Program-made: the position numbers and the translations under genes | The notes under the pieces: generated by a model | What the model was told of the DNA's origin: nothing | The model's input: the letters and a program-made list of their open reading frames with translations, nothing else | Databases searched by the model: none | Assembly: GCF_001028175.1 (NCBI RefSeq) | Contig: NZ_AEJF01000056.1 | Location: forward strand, 28,841 to 92,840 | Direction of reading: 5' to 3' | DNA from: Caballeronia mineralivorans PML1(12) | GTDB taxonomy: Bacteria; Pseudomonadota; Gammaproteobacteria; Burkholderiales; Burkholderiaceae | DNA: 64,000 bases | Shown here: in pieces, positions 16,506 to 24,981 of the stretch | Numbering within the stretch: the stretch's first letter is position 1 | Layout of the letters: each line of letters starts with the position of its first letter

Positions 16506-16970
16506 GTGAAGAAAAGTCATATTGCTGCTGCATTGCTGTTTACTAGCTTGGGTTTGACATCGGCAGCGTTCGCTGAAAACGGTCCCGGTGGCGACGACAA
16601 TCACGGCGGACAACAACAACGCCCAGGTGGCCCTGGCATGCAAGGCCACAATGGCGGCGGTCATCAGGATCAGAATCACGGCCAGCAAGGCGGCCAGCAT
16701 CACGACAACGGCCGTCCGCCGATGCACGCGGACAACGGTCGGGGACACGGCCCCGATTACGCGCACGGCGACGGTCCGCACGACTGGCGCCGCGGTGACC
16801 GCTTGCCGGACGATTATCGTGATCGCCAGTATGTGGTCGAGGATTATCGCGGCTACGGATTGCATCAGCCCCCGCGCGGCTACCACTGGGTGGGCGTAAA
16901 CGGCGACTACGTGCTCGCGGCTATCGCGACAGGCGTGATCGCGCAGATCGTGCTGAGCAACGGACGATAA
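16506..16970 (+). CDS. RcnB-family exported protein
   Basis: 154 residues with a GTG start at 16506 preceded by GAGG. A signal peptide covers about 1-24 (cleavage at AFAEN). The middle is low complexity and very rich in Gly, His and Gln (about 25-85). The C-terminal 60 residues read WRRGDRLPDDYRDRQYVVED, GLHQPPRGYHWVGVNGDYVL, AAIATGVIAQIVL, the RcnB fold signature. E. coli RcnB is a periplasmic protein linked to nickel/cobalt homeostasis; most homologues with His-rich linkers are uncharacterised. The His-rich part suggests metal binding. A terminator follows. Confidence 0.85.
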   Translation: MKKSHIAAALLFTSLGLTSAAFAENGPGGDDNHGGQQQRPGGPGMQGHNGGGHQDQNHGQQGGQHHDNGRPPMHADNGRGHGPDYAHGDGPHDWRRGDRLPDDYRDRQYVVEDYRGYGLHQPPRGYHWVGVNGDYVLAAIATGVIAQIVLSNGR

Positions 16971-17028
16971 CTGCAACCGGTATTCGCGGACCGCTCACAT
17001 AGCGGGGGAAACCGCGAGTCGAGACAGC

Positions 17029-17067
17029 GAGGCCGGTCCAATGCGAGTTGGACCGGCCTCGTTTTTT
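17029..17067. terminator. Intrinsic terminator after the RcnB-like gene
   Basis: CGAGGCCGGTCCAA and TTGGACCGGCCTCG (14 pairs, 17029-17042 and 17048-17061) with a five-base loop, then six T residues. It lies between two convergent genes. Confidence 0.85.
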
Positions 17068-17132
17068 GCGGGTCAAGCGCTATGGATTGCGCGGTGACGT
17101 TTCTGCACAGGCCGTGAAACCGCTACCGCTGC

Positions 17133-17705
17133 CTAAACTTTCGCGGTATCGGTAATGGCTTTGACCACGCGCGCCAGTGACTTCAACGCCACCTCGGGCG
17201 AGTCTTCGAACTGCGCGCCCACGATGGCTCCGTCCACCGCCATCGCCAATGCTCGCGCATCGGCCTTCGCGGTTCTCGACGATGCCGGCAACAGCGTCCT
17301 GATGACTGCGGCCATGTCCAGCTTGTGACGTCGTGAGATATCGACGGCTTCGGGCAAGGTCCCACCCACTTCCACCACTGCGTTGATGAACGCACAGCCG
17401 CGATACACATCGCTCTCGAACCATTCCGCCAGCGCCGGGACCAGTGCATCCGCATTTGCGCCATGACGCAGGACCGCGTCTTCGAACCACGTCATCCAGT
17501 TGCGATGCCGATATTCCAGAAACGCCACGATCAGATCGTTTTTCGCCGGATAGTAGCGATAAAACGTCTTCTTGGCGACGCCCGATTCCGCAATCACACG
17601 ATCGATTCCGGTCGCGCGAATGCCGTCGCGATAGAACAGCGCGTGAGCGGTGACGAGAATGCGCTCGGCGGGTGAGAGGTCTGCGGTGGGAGTGTTTATA
17701 TCCAT
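17133..17705 (-). CDS. TetR/AcrR-family repressor
   Basis: 190 residues. The helix-turn-helix is at about 10-60: ERILVTAHALFYRDGIRATG, IDRVIAESGVAKKTFYRYYP. The ligand domain (TetR_C type) contains GCAFINAVVE. It is divergent from the DUF1348 gene at 17808. The 102-base gap between them carries two palindromes with the same AGACA/TGTCT half-site, so the protein probably represses both itself and that gene. The inducer is unknown. Confidence 0.9.
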   Translation of the reverse strand: MDINTPTADLSPAERILVTAHALFYRDGIRATGIDRVIAESGVAKKTFYRYYPAKNDLIVAFLEYRHRNWMTWFEDAVLRHGANADALVPALAEWFESDVYRGCAFINAVVEVGGTLPEAVDISRRHKLDMAAVIRTLLPASSRTAKADARALAMAVDGAIVGAQFEDSPEVALKSLARVVKAITDTAKV

Positions 17706-17717
17706 GATGTCGTTATT

Positions 17718-17773
17718 GTAGACAGGTCTGTCTCCCTACGCTAGAGTGGCGAGGTAGACAGAATTGTCTACCT
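17718..17773. promoter_or_regulatory. Two palindromic operators between the TetR and DUF1348 genes
   Basis: Site 1: AGACAG-GT-CTGTCT (17720-17733). Site 2: AGGTAGACA-GAAT-TGTCTACCT (17752-17773). Both share the core TAGACAG/CTGTCTA idea, and their centres are about 36 bases apart. Their place in a TetR divergent promoter makes them the likely binding sites of that repressor. Confidence 0.75.
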
Positions 17774-17807
17774 CCAATTAACGATCCACGATCAAAAAGG
17801 AAACGTC

Positions 17808-18275
17808 ATGGAAAGCAAACCGCCGTTCCCGCCATTCGATGCCGAAACTGCCCGGCAAAAGGTCCGTCTCGCGGAAGACGGCTGGAATTCCCGCGACCCG
17901 AAGCGCGTCGCGCTGGCCTACAGCGAAGACACGCGCTGGCGTAACCGCGCGGAGTTTGTGTCGGGACGTGCAGAAGCGGAGGCGTTCCTCGCTCGCAAGT
18001 GGGCGCGTGAACTCGACTATCGGCTGATCAAGGAACTATGGGCGTTCACTGGATCGCGGATTGCAGTGCGCTTTGCCTACGAATGGCACGATGATTCGAA
18101 AAACTGGTTCCGCAGCTACGGCAACGAGAACTGGGAGTTCAATGAAGCGGGCTTGATGACCTTTCGGCACGCGAGCATCAACGATTTGCCAATCAAGGAG
18201 TCGGAGCGGAAATATCACTGGCCGCTGGGCCGGCGTCCGGACGATCATCCGGGCTTGAGCGACCTGGGTTTTTGA
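17808..18275 (+). CDS. DUF1348 (NTF2/SnoaL-like) protein
   Basis: 155 residues, the usual family length. It reads [47 protein letters not shown]-like [20 protein letters not shown], and [20 protein letters not shown], then [20 protein letters not shown], the full DUF1348 signature. The NTF2-like fold is a cone-shaped barrel used by small isomerases and hydrolases; no reaction is established. It is cytoplasmic. It is divergent from a TetR gene with operators in between, so it is probably inducible, as in small detoxification pairs. Confidence 0.9.
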   Translation: MESKPPFPPFDAETARQKVRLAEDGWNSRDPKRVALAYSEDTRWRNRAEFVSGRAEAEAFLARKWARELDYRLIKELWAFTGSRIAVRFAYEWHDDSKNWFRSYGNENWEFNEAGLMTFRHASINDLPIKESERKYHWPLGRRPDDHPGLSDLGF

Positions 18276-18360
18276 TTGGAGCATGGCCGGCAGTCTCATC
18301 GATCTTCGCTGTCTCTTCATACCTCACGAAGACGAATTGCATCGATTGACTGCCGGAACG

Positions 18361-19380
18361 CTATCGGCCTCGCCGCCGGTGAAAAGCCCACCATCCCGCC
18401 AGCACGGTGAAGCTTGCGACGATCGCCATCATCACCCAGAAACCATGCTTGTTTTCGGCGAGCGGAATCCCGCCGACATTCATGCCAAAAATGCCGGCAA
18501 CTATATTGATCGGCAGCGCCAGCACGGTGACCAGCGTCAGCGTGAAAAGCGTGCGGTTGCTCTGCTCGTCCATACGCGCGGCGATCTCTTCCTGCAGCAG
18601 CTTGATGCGTTCGACGAGCCCGGCCAGATCGCCCAGCACCAGCGAAAATTCCTCGGTGGCATCGCGCAGATCCTGCAGGTCGAGCGTTTGCAGCCAGCGT
18701 GGCGGCCGTGCCAGCAACCGGAAAATCGATCCAGGTTCGGGCGCGAGCAAACGCTGCAAGCGCACGAGCACACGCCGCGACGCACCGAGTTCCGAACGGG
18801 TAGCGGGGGAGCGCATCGAAAGAAAACGGTCTTCTATCTGGTCGATATCAATGCTCGTGCGCCGCACGATCTGTACAAGCAGATCGGCCTGGTCACGCAG
18901 CAGATGAATGAGTAGTTCAGCCGTCGACCGGAATACTTCGCCGCTGCGTACGGATTCCCGCAGCGTATCGATGGAGCGCAACGGTTTTAGCCGCGCGGTG
19001 ACGAGCAGTTTTTCGCGGGTGTAGACCCATAACGTCGCGATCTCGGACGGCGTTATGTCGAAATTGAACATCACGTCGTTGATGACGGCGAGCAGCGCGC
19101 CCTCCTGATGTTCGATCCGCGTGGAATGGGAGCCTTCGCGCAGGGTTTCGAAGAAGGCGTCCGGCAGGTCGAGCTGCGTGCGCATCCAGCGTTCGCTTGC
19201 GCCGTTCGCCAAGTCGAAGTGCAGCCAGACAAAATCGTCTGCAGCACATTCTGCGGTGGATTGCGCCAGCCACTCCAGCGCGCCGGAGGAATCGATCGGA
19301 ACGCCGGCCGAGTCTGGCGCGAAACGAAAGCCACACACAATGCCGGAAAAGTCGGAGGCGTAGGGTAGGGCAGTGGTCAT
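18361..19380 (-). CDS. zntB: CorA-family zinc transporter ZntB
   Basis: 339 residues. A large N-terminal cytoplasmic domain is followed by two C-terminal membrane helices (TLVTVLALPINIVAGIFGMN and FWVMMAIVASFTVLAGWWAF). The GMN motif at 299-301 is followed by VGGIPLAENKHGF, the ZntB form, rather than the GMN...MPE form of CorA magnesium channels. ZntB moves Zn2+ across the inner membrane with a proton gradient. The ATG at 19380 is taken; the ribosome site is weak and a TTG six bases earlier is possible. It stands alone. Confidence 0.9.
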   Translation of the reverse strand: MTTALPYASDFSGIVCGFRFAPDSAGVPIDSSGALEWLAQSTAECAADDFVWLHFDLANGASERWMRTQLDLPDAFFETLREGSHSTRIEHQEGALLAVINDVMFNFDITPSEIATLWVYTREKLLVTARLKPLRSIDTLRESVRSGEVFRSTAELLIHLLRDQADLLVQIVRRTSIDIDQIEDRFLSMRSPATRSELGASRRVLVRLQRLLAPEPGSIFRLLARPPRWLQTLDLQDLRDATEEFSLVLGDLAGLVERIKLLQEEIAARMDEQSNRTLFTLTLVTVLALPINIVAGIFGMNVGGIPLAENKHGFWVMMAIVASFTVLAGWWAFHRRRGR

Positions 19381-19587
19381 CGGCAATTGAAAGGTAATTT
19401 GGACTTCGATTGTCTCTGCCGCGCAACTGGAATCAAGCGACGGTCGTCCGGATTTACGTTACTGTTGGAGAAATGCCGCGTGACATTGAAATTACTTTTG
19501 GCTGTCACGCCCTCTGGGTAGACTCGCGCGGCGCGAGAAGGCTGTCGGGCGCAGCCCGACCCTTTTCGCTTCATCGGGGACACACAT

Positions 19588-19920
19588 ATGGAAGATCGCG
19601 TCGAGCAGGACGAACCTACGCAAACCACGGCAGATGGACTGACGCGGCTCGCGACGAGCATCGTCGAATTGCTGGGCGAGCAGGCCATCGACAGCCGTCT
19701 GGGTACCAAATTGCTGAAGCGGCTGGAAAAGGAAGCGAAGCTGGTGACGGAAGTCGGGCCGCAGCCGCTGAACAAGACGCAAAAGCGCACCTTGCGCGAG
19801 GCGCTGGACGGGCTTGAACATGCGTTGCATCAGGTCGATGCGGATCTGCTGGTATCGGCGAATGCAAAACTACGCTCGACGGACGAATCTTCCGGCAAAA
19901 AAGCCAAAACCAAAGCCTGA
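19588..19920 (+). CDS. Small hypothetical protein
   Basis: 110 residues, helical and highly charged: DGLTRLATSIVELLGEQAID, LGTKLLKRLEKEAKLVTEVG, TLREALDGLEHALHQVDADL, ending in a basic GKKAKTKA tail. No signal peptide and no domain I recognise. The ATG at 19588 is preceded by GGGGA at eight bases. Upstream (19523-19560) are two GC-rich hairpins (CTCGCGC/GCGCGAG and GTCGGGC/GCCCGAC) without a T run. Divergent from zntB. Confidence 0.6.
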   Translation: MEDRVEQDEPTQTTADGLTRLATSIVELLGEQAIDSRLGTKLLKRLEKEAKLVTEVGPQPLNKTQKRTLREALDGLEHALHQVDADLLVSANAKLRSTDESSGKKAKTKA

Positions 19921-20100
19921 AGCTTGGCCGATCCGCTGTCCAGGCAAGCCGGCGCGGCGCCGGTTTTAAGTGCGTCAGGCTTTATCAGACAAGAGATCTG
20001 GCGGTTTTTTTCACTACGCCGACACAAGCCGCTCGCAACAGGTGCCCAGCATGGCGCGGAAAATGCTGGTTTTGCTGCACATGCATAATTCTGAGCGGCC

Positions 20101-20538
20101 ATGGTTTCAGTTTCTTCTACTTCAAGCTGCGTGTTGTGGACCAACCGGAACGTTAACGCCGATGCCGAGCGCTGGCGAATCCTGGTTGTCGACGATAACG
20201 CGGCCAGCGCCGAGGGCCTGGCCGCGGCGCTGAGCGCGGACGGTTGCGACGCGCGTTATGTACTGAGCGGCGTGGACGCGCTGCAGGCTATTGATGGCTG
20301 GGTGCCGCACGTCGTGGTACTCGACATCAGCATGCCGGAGCACGACGGTTTTGCGACCGCGCGGGTTCTGCGCCGGATTTCTCCCACTCGAAATGCTGGA
20401 ATCATTGCGTTTACGGCGTTGGGAGAGGATTACGTGCGCTCGAAAGGCCTCCACGCAGGGTTCGATGGTTACTGCCAGAAGGGCAACGCGCCCGGTGTAC
20501 TGGTGGGCCTGATCAGCCGGCTCGTCCAGGTTCACTGA
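20101..20538 (+). CDS. Stand-alone response-regulator receiver protein
   Basis: 145 residues: a receiver domain with no output domain. Acidic pocket D31-D32 (ILVVDDN), phosphoacceptor D75 (VVVLDISMPEHDGF), the switch Thr at T105 (IIAFTAL) and the conserved Lys at K127 (DGYCQKG) are all present, so it should be phosphorylatable. Single-domain receivers act as phosphate relays or, like CheY, bind a target. No histidine kinase is adjacent. The first 24 residues are a non-conserved leader, and a GTG or later start cannot be ruled out. It may partner a distant hybrid kinase. Confidence 0.85.
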   Translation: MVSVSSTSSCVLWTNRNVNADAERWRILVVDDNAASAEGLAAALSADGCDARYVLSGVDALQAIDGWVPHVVVLDISMPEHDGFATARVLRRISPTRNAGIIAFTALGEDYVRSKGLHAGFDGYCQKGNAPGVLVGLISRLVQVH

Positions 20539-20826
20539 TTGCCTGATCGAAAATTAGTTGGTTTCAACAGGTTTCGACCCCCAAAAATCTTTCTTACCTC
20601 AGCTTCCGCGTGAGCCTTTTACAGGCTCGCGCGCGCCGTTTCTAGCCGATGCGGACGCCATCCTATTATTGGTCTATCCCGAAAAGTGTATTGAAGTTTA
20701 TGGGGATAAAAAACCGATAGTAGGGGTATACACTGAATTCCATCGACGAAGCAGCCCCGACACCAAGTTTGATTGCTGCGACGCCTTATGAACCAGTCGA
20801 ACGTCCAACGTATATCGGAGCTCATC

Positions 20827-21099
20827 ATGAACAAGAATCTTCTCGCATCGTTACTTATCGCCGCTACCGCTTCTATCGCTGTTCCGGCATTTGCCAGCGG
20901 CTACGGCCCGGCGCCTTCGTATCGGCCGCTGGTCGGCGCGCCGGCTTCGCAACAAGGCATGAACACGGAAACGATCGCTGCTCAAAACAACAACGCTGAC
21001 GTGAACGCTTACGGTGGCGCGAAGACTTCGGTGTCGCAATCGGGTTCGAGCAACCACGATCGCACCAACAAGTCGGAAGCTGTTTTCTTCGGCCAGTAA
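20827..21099 (+). CDS. Small exported protein
   Basis: 90 residues. The ATG at 20827 follows GGAG at six bases. A signal peptide covers 1-23 (MNKNLLASLLIAATASIAVP, cleavage at AFAS). The mature protein is Asn/Ser/Gln-rich (APASQQGMNTETIAAQNNNA, DVNAYGGAKTSVSQSGSSNH) with no recognised domain. Small exported proteins with this sort of tail are common in Burkholderiaceae. A two-way terminator follows. Confidence 0.7.
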   Translation: MNKNLLASLLIAATASIAVPAFASGYGPAPSYRPLVGAPASQQGMNTETIAAQNNNADVNAYGGAKTSVSQSGSSNHDRTNKSEAVFFGQ

Positions 21100-21174
21100 T
21101 TTTCGAGCTCCTACGCGCACGGCCGGCAGCACGCGTGCCGTCGTGAACGCGCCAAGCTTGATGACCGGGTAACG

Positions 21175-21214
21175 CACAAACGCCCGCTGAACGAAAGTTC
21201 AGCGGGCGTTTGTG
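21175..21214. terminator. Two-way intrinsic terminator before cheV
   Basis: CACAAACGCCCGCTGAAC (21175-21192) and its exact complement (21197-21214) around GAAA: 18 pairs. It serves the exported-protein gene and the convergent cheV. The T-rich end is only moderate (TTTGTG). Confidence 0.8.
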
Positions 21215-21244
21215 TCAGTGTGTGAAGCGTGGAGAAAGACCGCT

Positions 21245-22207
21245 TCAGGTGCCCGTCAGCTTGAGCGCGTCGCGCATCACGGTCGCCAGTTCCCCCGCGG
21301 CGAACTTGGCGACGTAAGCGTTCGCGCCCACCTTGCGCACGTGCTCCTCGTTCGCAGACCCCGACAGCGACGAGTGGATCACGACTGGAATCGCTTGCAT
21401 GCCGGCGTTCGCCTTGATTCGGCGTGTCAGCGTGAACCCGTCCATTTCCGGCATTTCCAGGTCGGTCAGCACGAGCGCGATTTCATCGGCGGCACAACCG
21501 CCGTGCTTTTCCGCCTTGCGCTGCAAGTCTTCCAGCACATTCCACGCTTCCTGGCCGCTTTTGGTCATGATGAACGACACGCCCATCGCGTTCAGGCTTT
21601 GCGCGATCAGGCTGCGAGCGACACCGGAATCATCTGCAGCCAGCACCTTGGTGCCGGGTTTCAGAATCAGCCGGCCGGTGCTCGATTCGTTGATCTCCAC
21701 TTCCGTCGAGGGCAAGACGTCGCGCAGAATCTGTTCGACGTCGAGCACTTGCGCGAGCCGCGAGCCGTCCACGTTGCCATCGAGGCGCGCGAAACTCGTC
21801 ACGGTGCCTCCGCTCGAATGCGATTCCGCCGACAAAACCTGATTCCATTCCAGCCGCACGATGTCGTCGACTTCCTCGACGGCGAAACCTTGCGTCGTGC
21901 GCGCGAATTCCGTAACCAGCAGGATCTTCGGACCGTTTTTCGGCCGGCAGCCCGTGACTTTCGCCAGGTCGATGACGGGGATGATCTGACCGCGGATATC
22001 GGCTACGCCGAGAATCTCCTCGTTTGCGCCGGCGACCACGGTGATCGTTGGCATCGCGAGGATTTCGCGCACCTTGAACACGTTAATTCCGTATAGCTCG
22101 CGTTGTTCGGAGTCCGGTGCTTCGCCCAGGCGGAACAGGAGCAGTTCGAACATGTTGTTGCCGGCGAGTCGAACCCGCTGTTCGATATCGTGTTGTGAAC
22201 TGCTCAA
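21245..22207 (-). CDS. cheV: Chemotaxis protein CheV
   Basis: 320 residues: a CheW-like domain (about 15-165; LYGINVFKVREILAMPTITV, GVADIRGQIIPVIDL) joined to a receiver domain (about 185-310; KVLAADDSGVARSL, phosphoacceptor D249 in LVLTDLEMPEMDGF, and AKFAAGELATVMRD at the end). CheV couples chemoreceptors to the kinase CheA and adjusts the signal through its phosphorylated receiver. The start is TTG at 22207, with AGGAG seven bases upstream. No other chemotaxis or flagellar gene is in the window, which is usual for lone cheV genes in this group. Confidence 0.92.
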   Translation of the reverse strand: MSSSQHDIEQRVRLAGNNMFELLLFRLGEAPDSEQRELYGINVFKVREILAMPTITVVAGANEEILGVADIRGQIIPVIDLAKVTGCRPKNGPKILLVTEFARTTQGFAVEEVDDIVRLEWNQVLSAESHSSGGTVTSFARLDGNVDGSRLAQVLDVEQILRDVLPSTEVEINESSTGRLILKPGTKVLAADDSGVARSLIAQSLNAMGVSFIMTKSGQEAWNVLEDLQRKAEKHGGCAADEIALVLTDLEMPEMDGFTLTRRIKANAGMQAIPVVIHSSLSGSANEEHVRKVGANAYVAKFAAGELATVMRDALKLTGT

Positions 22208-22600
22208 GGTGATTCTCCTGATCGATTTATGCCGGGCTTTCTCAATAGCCGGTTTCTGATTAGCGGCGCGACGCCGGGAAACTGAAGCATTTTTCGACGC
22301 TTTATGACGGGACCGTTTCAGGCCGGGGCGCTCACGCGTCCGGCGGCATCGGGATAGACCCTCAGACGCGTAAAAAGCAGTGTTTTCCAGCGTTCACGCA
22401 GCAGGCGTCTGGCCTATACTTTTTGAATGGGCTGGGTAATGTGGATGTAAGGCGCTGGATTGAATGCGGCGGTGACCGGCGAGTTCGGGAGGTGTCGGCC
22501 GAATTCGTGGCGAACCTGTCGCGCCGTCCGGCGCCGGCTATTCAGCCATGTGGAACGCCCGCCAGCCGGCAGGCGTCGCGCGGTTTAACGGAGGCGTTCG
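22208..22600. other. Divergent intergenic region, no gene
   Basis: About 390 GC-rich bases between cheV and the CBS-pair gene. I see neither a gene nor a strong inverted repeat. An open frame at 22423-22626 has no ribosome site and runs into the CBS gene out of frame. Confidence 0.5.
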
Positions 22601-23041
22601 ATGGCAACAGTCGCACAAGTTCTTAATTCGAAATCCGATCACACCATCTTCACGATCGCCGACACGGCATCGGTCTACGAGGCTATCGCGATGATGGCGG
22701 AGAAGTACATTGGCGCGCTGATCGTGACCCACGGCGAAGAGATCGTCGGCATCGTGACCGAGCGCGACTATGCGCGCAAAGTCGTGCTGATGGACCGTGT
22801 CTCGCGGCAGACGCCAGTGCGCGAGATCATGACGTCGCAAGTGCGCTTCGTGCGGCCCGACCAGACCACGGACGACTGCATGGCGCTGATGACCGAGCGA
22901 CGCATGCGGCATTTGCCTGTGATCGATGGGGAGAAGCTGGTGGGAATGATTTCGATCGGCGACCTAGTGAAAAATATTATCTCCGAGCAGCAGTTCACGA
23001 TTCATCAGCTCGAGGGATATATACGAGGCGAGCACGTGTAG
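22601..23041 (+). CDS. CBS-domain-pair protein (second copy)
   Basis: 146 residues, two CBS motifs only, ATG at 22601 preceded by GGAGG. It shares most of its length with the protein at 7940-8416: GALIVTHGEEIVGIVTERDY, TTDDCMALMTERRMRHLPVI and MISIGDLVKNIISEQQFTIH. Both probably sense adenosine nucleotides. This copy lacks the 12-residue tail of the other. Having two such genes 14 kb apart suggests a duplication that has since diverged, or a family with several members in the genome. Confidence 0.9.
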   Translation: MATVAQVLNSKSDHTIFTIADTASVYEAIAMMAEKYIGALIVTHGEEIVGIVTERDYARKVVLMDRVSRQTPVREIMTSQVRFVRPDQTTDDCMALMTERRMRHLPVIDGEKLVGMISIGDLVKNIISEQQFTIHQLEGYIRGEHV

Positions 23042-23058
23042 CTTGCCCGGGAGGGACG

Positions 23059-23092
23059 CAACGCGGCGTATGAACGCCGCGTTGTGTTTTTG
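23059..23092 (+). terminator. Intrinsic terminator after the second CBS gene
   Basis: AACGCGGCG (23060-23068) and CGCCGCGTT (23075-23083) pair around TATGAA, followed by GTGTTTTTG. Confidence 0.75.
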
Positions 23093-23309
23093 TTTGTGCG
23101 GCTGCGTGTGCATCGCGCCAATGCCGCGGGCGTCAACTTGTGTTGTTCAAAGTCCTTCTTTTAAGGCTCCAGCGTGAGTCCCTGCATCGCTTTCGTTCGA
23201 TCAATCTGTAAGTTGACTGTCATAATTGCCAGGTACTGCGCATAGGCCTGACTTCGATGCGCCTGGCTTATCGCCGAGTAACACTTGATCCGACCAATGC
23301 CAATCGCTC

Positions 23310-24164
23310 ATGACCCTGTTGCTCCAGATTTCAGATCCGCACTTTGGCACCGAACAACCGCCGGTCGTGGAAGCATTGCTGCGTCTCGCCACTGCCCTGC
23401 GGCCCGACCTTGTGGTGATGTCCGGCGACATCACGCAGCGCGCACGGCGTACGCAATTCAATGCAGCGCGCGCGTTCGTTGACAGATTCGATGCGACGCC
23501 CTTTGTTGTCGTGCCGGGCAATCATGACATTCCGCTCTACAATCTTTTCGCACGTGTGGTGCATCCCTATGCGAACCATCGCCGCGTATTCGGGTACGAT
23601 CTCGAACCCGTGTTCGAATCGGCGGAGTTGCTGGTGATTGGTGTCAATACGACGCGGGCGTATCGTCATAAGGATGGCGAAGTATCGGAGCAGCAGGTCG
23701 AGCGCGTGGCACGCCGGCTCGAACGTGCCACACCGCAGCAACTGCGCGTTGTCGTGACGCATCAGCCGGTGGTGGCTGCACGTGCCAATGACATCAGGAA
23801 CTTGTTGCACGGCCGCGAACATGCAATCGAACGCTGGTCGCAAGCGGGCGCGGACTTGATCCTGGGCGGCCATATTCATCTCCCTTATGTTTCACCTCTG
23901 CATGTTGCCTACAAGGACCTGCCGCGTCGAATGTGGGCGGTGCAGGCGGGGACGTCGTTGTCCTCGCGCGTGCGTGGCGCCGTGCCCAACTCGGTGAATA
24001 TGATCGACTACGACGCATCGCGTACGGACGCGCGCCACGTGAGCGTTGCGCGCTGGGATTTCAACCGGGCGCGCGCATCGTTTGAATCTGTCATGCAACA
24101 CGAACTCGACTTTGATACTGAGTCACTCAAGACTCCTTTAGCGACGGTTTATGAAACAGATTGA
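23310..24164 (+). CDS. CpdA-like metallophosphoesterase
   Basis: 284 residues. The calcineurin-like motifs stand in order: D9-x-H11 (ISDPHFG), GD at 39-40 (VVMSGDITQ), GNHD at 70-73, VTHQP, and GGHIHLPY. This arrangement with SDPHFG is that of class III 3',5'-cyclic nucleotide phosphodiesterases (CpdA/Icc), which lower cAMP, though other phosphodiesters are possible. It is cytoplasmic. Its end overlaps the start of the PAP2 phosphatase gene by 14 bases, so the two are translated together. Confidence 0.85.
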   Translation: MTLLLQISDPHFGTEQPPVVEALLRLATALRPDLVVMSGDITQRARRTQFNAARAFVDRFDATPFVVVPGNHDIPLYNLFARVVHPYANHRRVFGYDLEPVFESAELLVIGVNTTRAYRHKDGEVSEQQVERVARRLERATPQQLRVVVTHQPVVAARANDIRNLLHGREHAIERWSQAGADLILGGHIHLPYVSPLHVAYKDLPRRMWAVQAGTSLSSRVRGAVPNSVNMIDYDASRTDARHVSVARWDFNRARASFESVMQHELDFDTESLKTPLATVYETD

Positions 24165-24981
24165 CGAGCCGTACACCGGCTTGATTAACTTGGCGCATGT
24201 GGCGGGCGAGCATGCAGTTTTGTTGTTTGCGGTATCGCTGGTTCTTGCGATGGTCGTGGTACTAAGTGTCTGGGGGCTCGTGCATCGCTACGGCGTGCCG
24301 CGCGAAGATGGGGGTCCGTCGCGCAAGGTTCTGCTGGTCGTTCACCTGGCGGTGAGCTTTGGCGTCATTGTTGGAGCGGGTGCGTTGTTCGCCGCGATCG
24401 CCGACGAAATCGGCGTAGGCGAAACACTCGGCCGTGTCGATCAGGCTTTTGCCGACGGCATCGCGAGCGCAGTTCCAATCGATGTGATTCGCACATTCGC
24501 GCTGATCACGCATCTCGGCGATGCATGGTTGCTCGGCATCTGGTGCGTGCTCGGCGCAGCCATCCTGACGGTACGGCGAAAGTACGCGCTTGCCATCGGT
24601 TTTGTGCTCGCGATAGTCGGCAACGGCCTGCTCAACAATACCTTCAAGCATGTCTTCGAACGTGTGCGGCCAGTGCATGATGAATCGATCGCCACCGCCA
24701 GCGGATGGAGTTTTCCCAGCGGCCATTCATCGGGGTCTCTCGTCACGTACGGCATCATTGCGTATGTGCTGGTGCGCGTCTTGCCGGAAGGCTGGCGCTT
24801 GCCGACGGTCATCGCTGCCACGGTCATTGCGTTCACGACCGCGAGCAGCCGCGTATTTTTGCGCGTGCACTTTGCAAGCGACGTGCTGGCGGGCTTTGCG
24901 TTGGGAACGGTCTGGCTGGTGGCGTGTATCTTGAGCATCGAGTTGACGCGCAGGTACTGGCCTTCGCGGGGTCAGGCCTGA
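24151..24981 (+). CDS. PAP2-family membrane phosphatase
   Basis: 276 residues with about six membrane segments. The three catalytic motifs of the lipid phosphate phosphatase family are visible: KHVFERVRP, PSGHSSGS and SRVFLRVHFASDVLAG. It should remove phosphate from lipid phosphates (phosphatidic acid, undecaprenyl pyrophosphate or phosphatidylglycerophosphate) at the periplasmic face of the inner membrane. The start (ATG 24151) lies inside the end of the phosphodiesterase gene, marking a two-gene operon. Its end overlaps the convergent PPC-domain gene by ten bases. Confidence 0.9.
   Translation: MKQIDEPYTGLINLAHVAGEHAVLLFAVSLVLAMVVVLSVWGLVHRYGVPREDGGPSRKVLLVVHLAVSFGVIVGAGALFAAIADEIGVGETLGRVDQAFADGIASAVPIDVIRTFALITHLGDAWLLGIWCVLGAAILTVRRKYALAIGFVLAIVGNGLLNNTFKHVFERVRPVHDESIATASGWSFPSGHSSGSLVTYGIIAYVLVRVLPEGWRLPTVIAATVIAFTTASSRVFLRVHFASDVLAGFALGTVWLVACILSIELTRRYWPSRGQA

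Noticed and set aside
16191..16976. 261-codon minus-strand frame opposite the RcnB-like gene
   Set aside because: It lies antisense to a gene with a signal peptide and a known C-terminal domain; its Val/Ala-rich text reflects the opposite strand's codon pattern.
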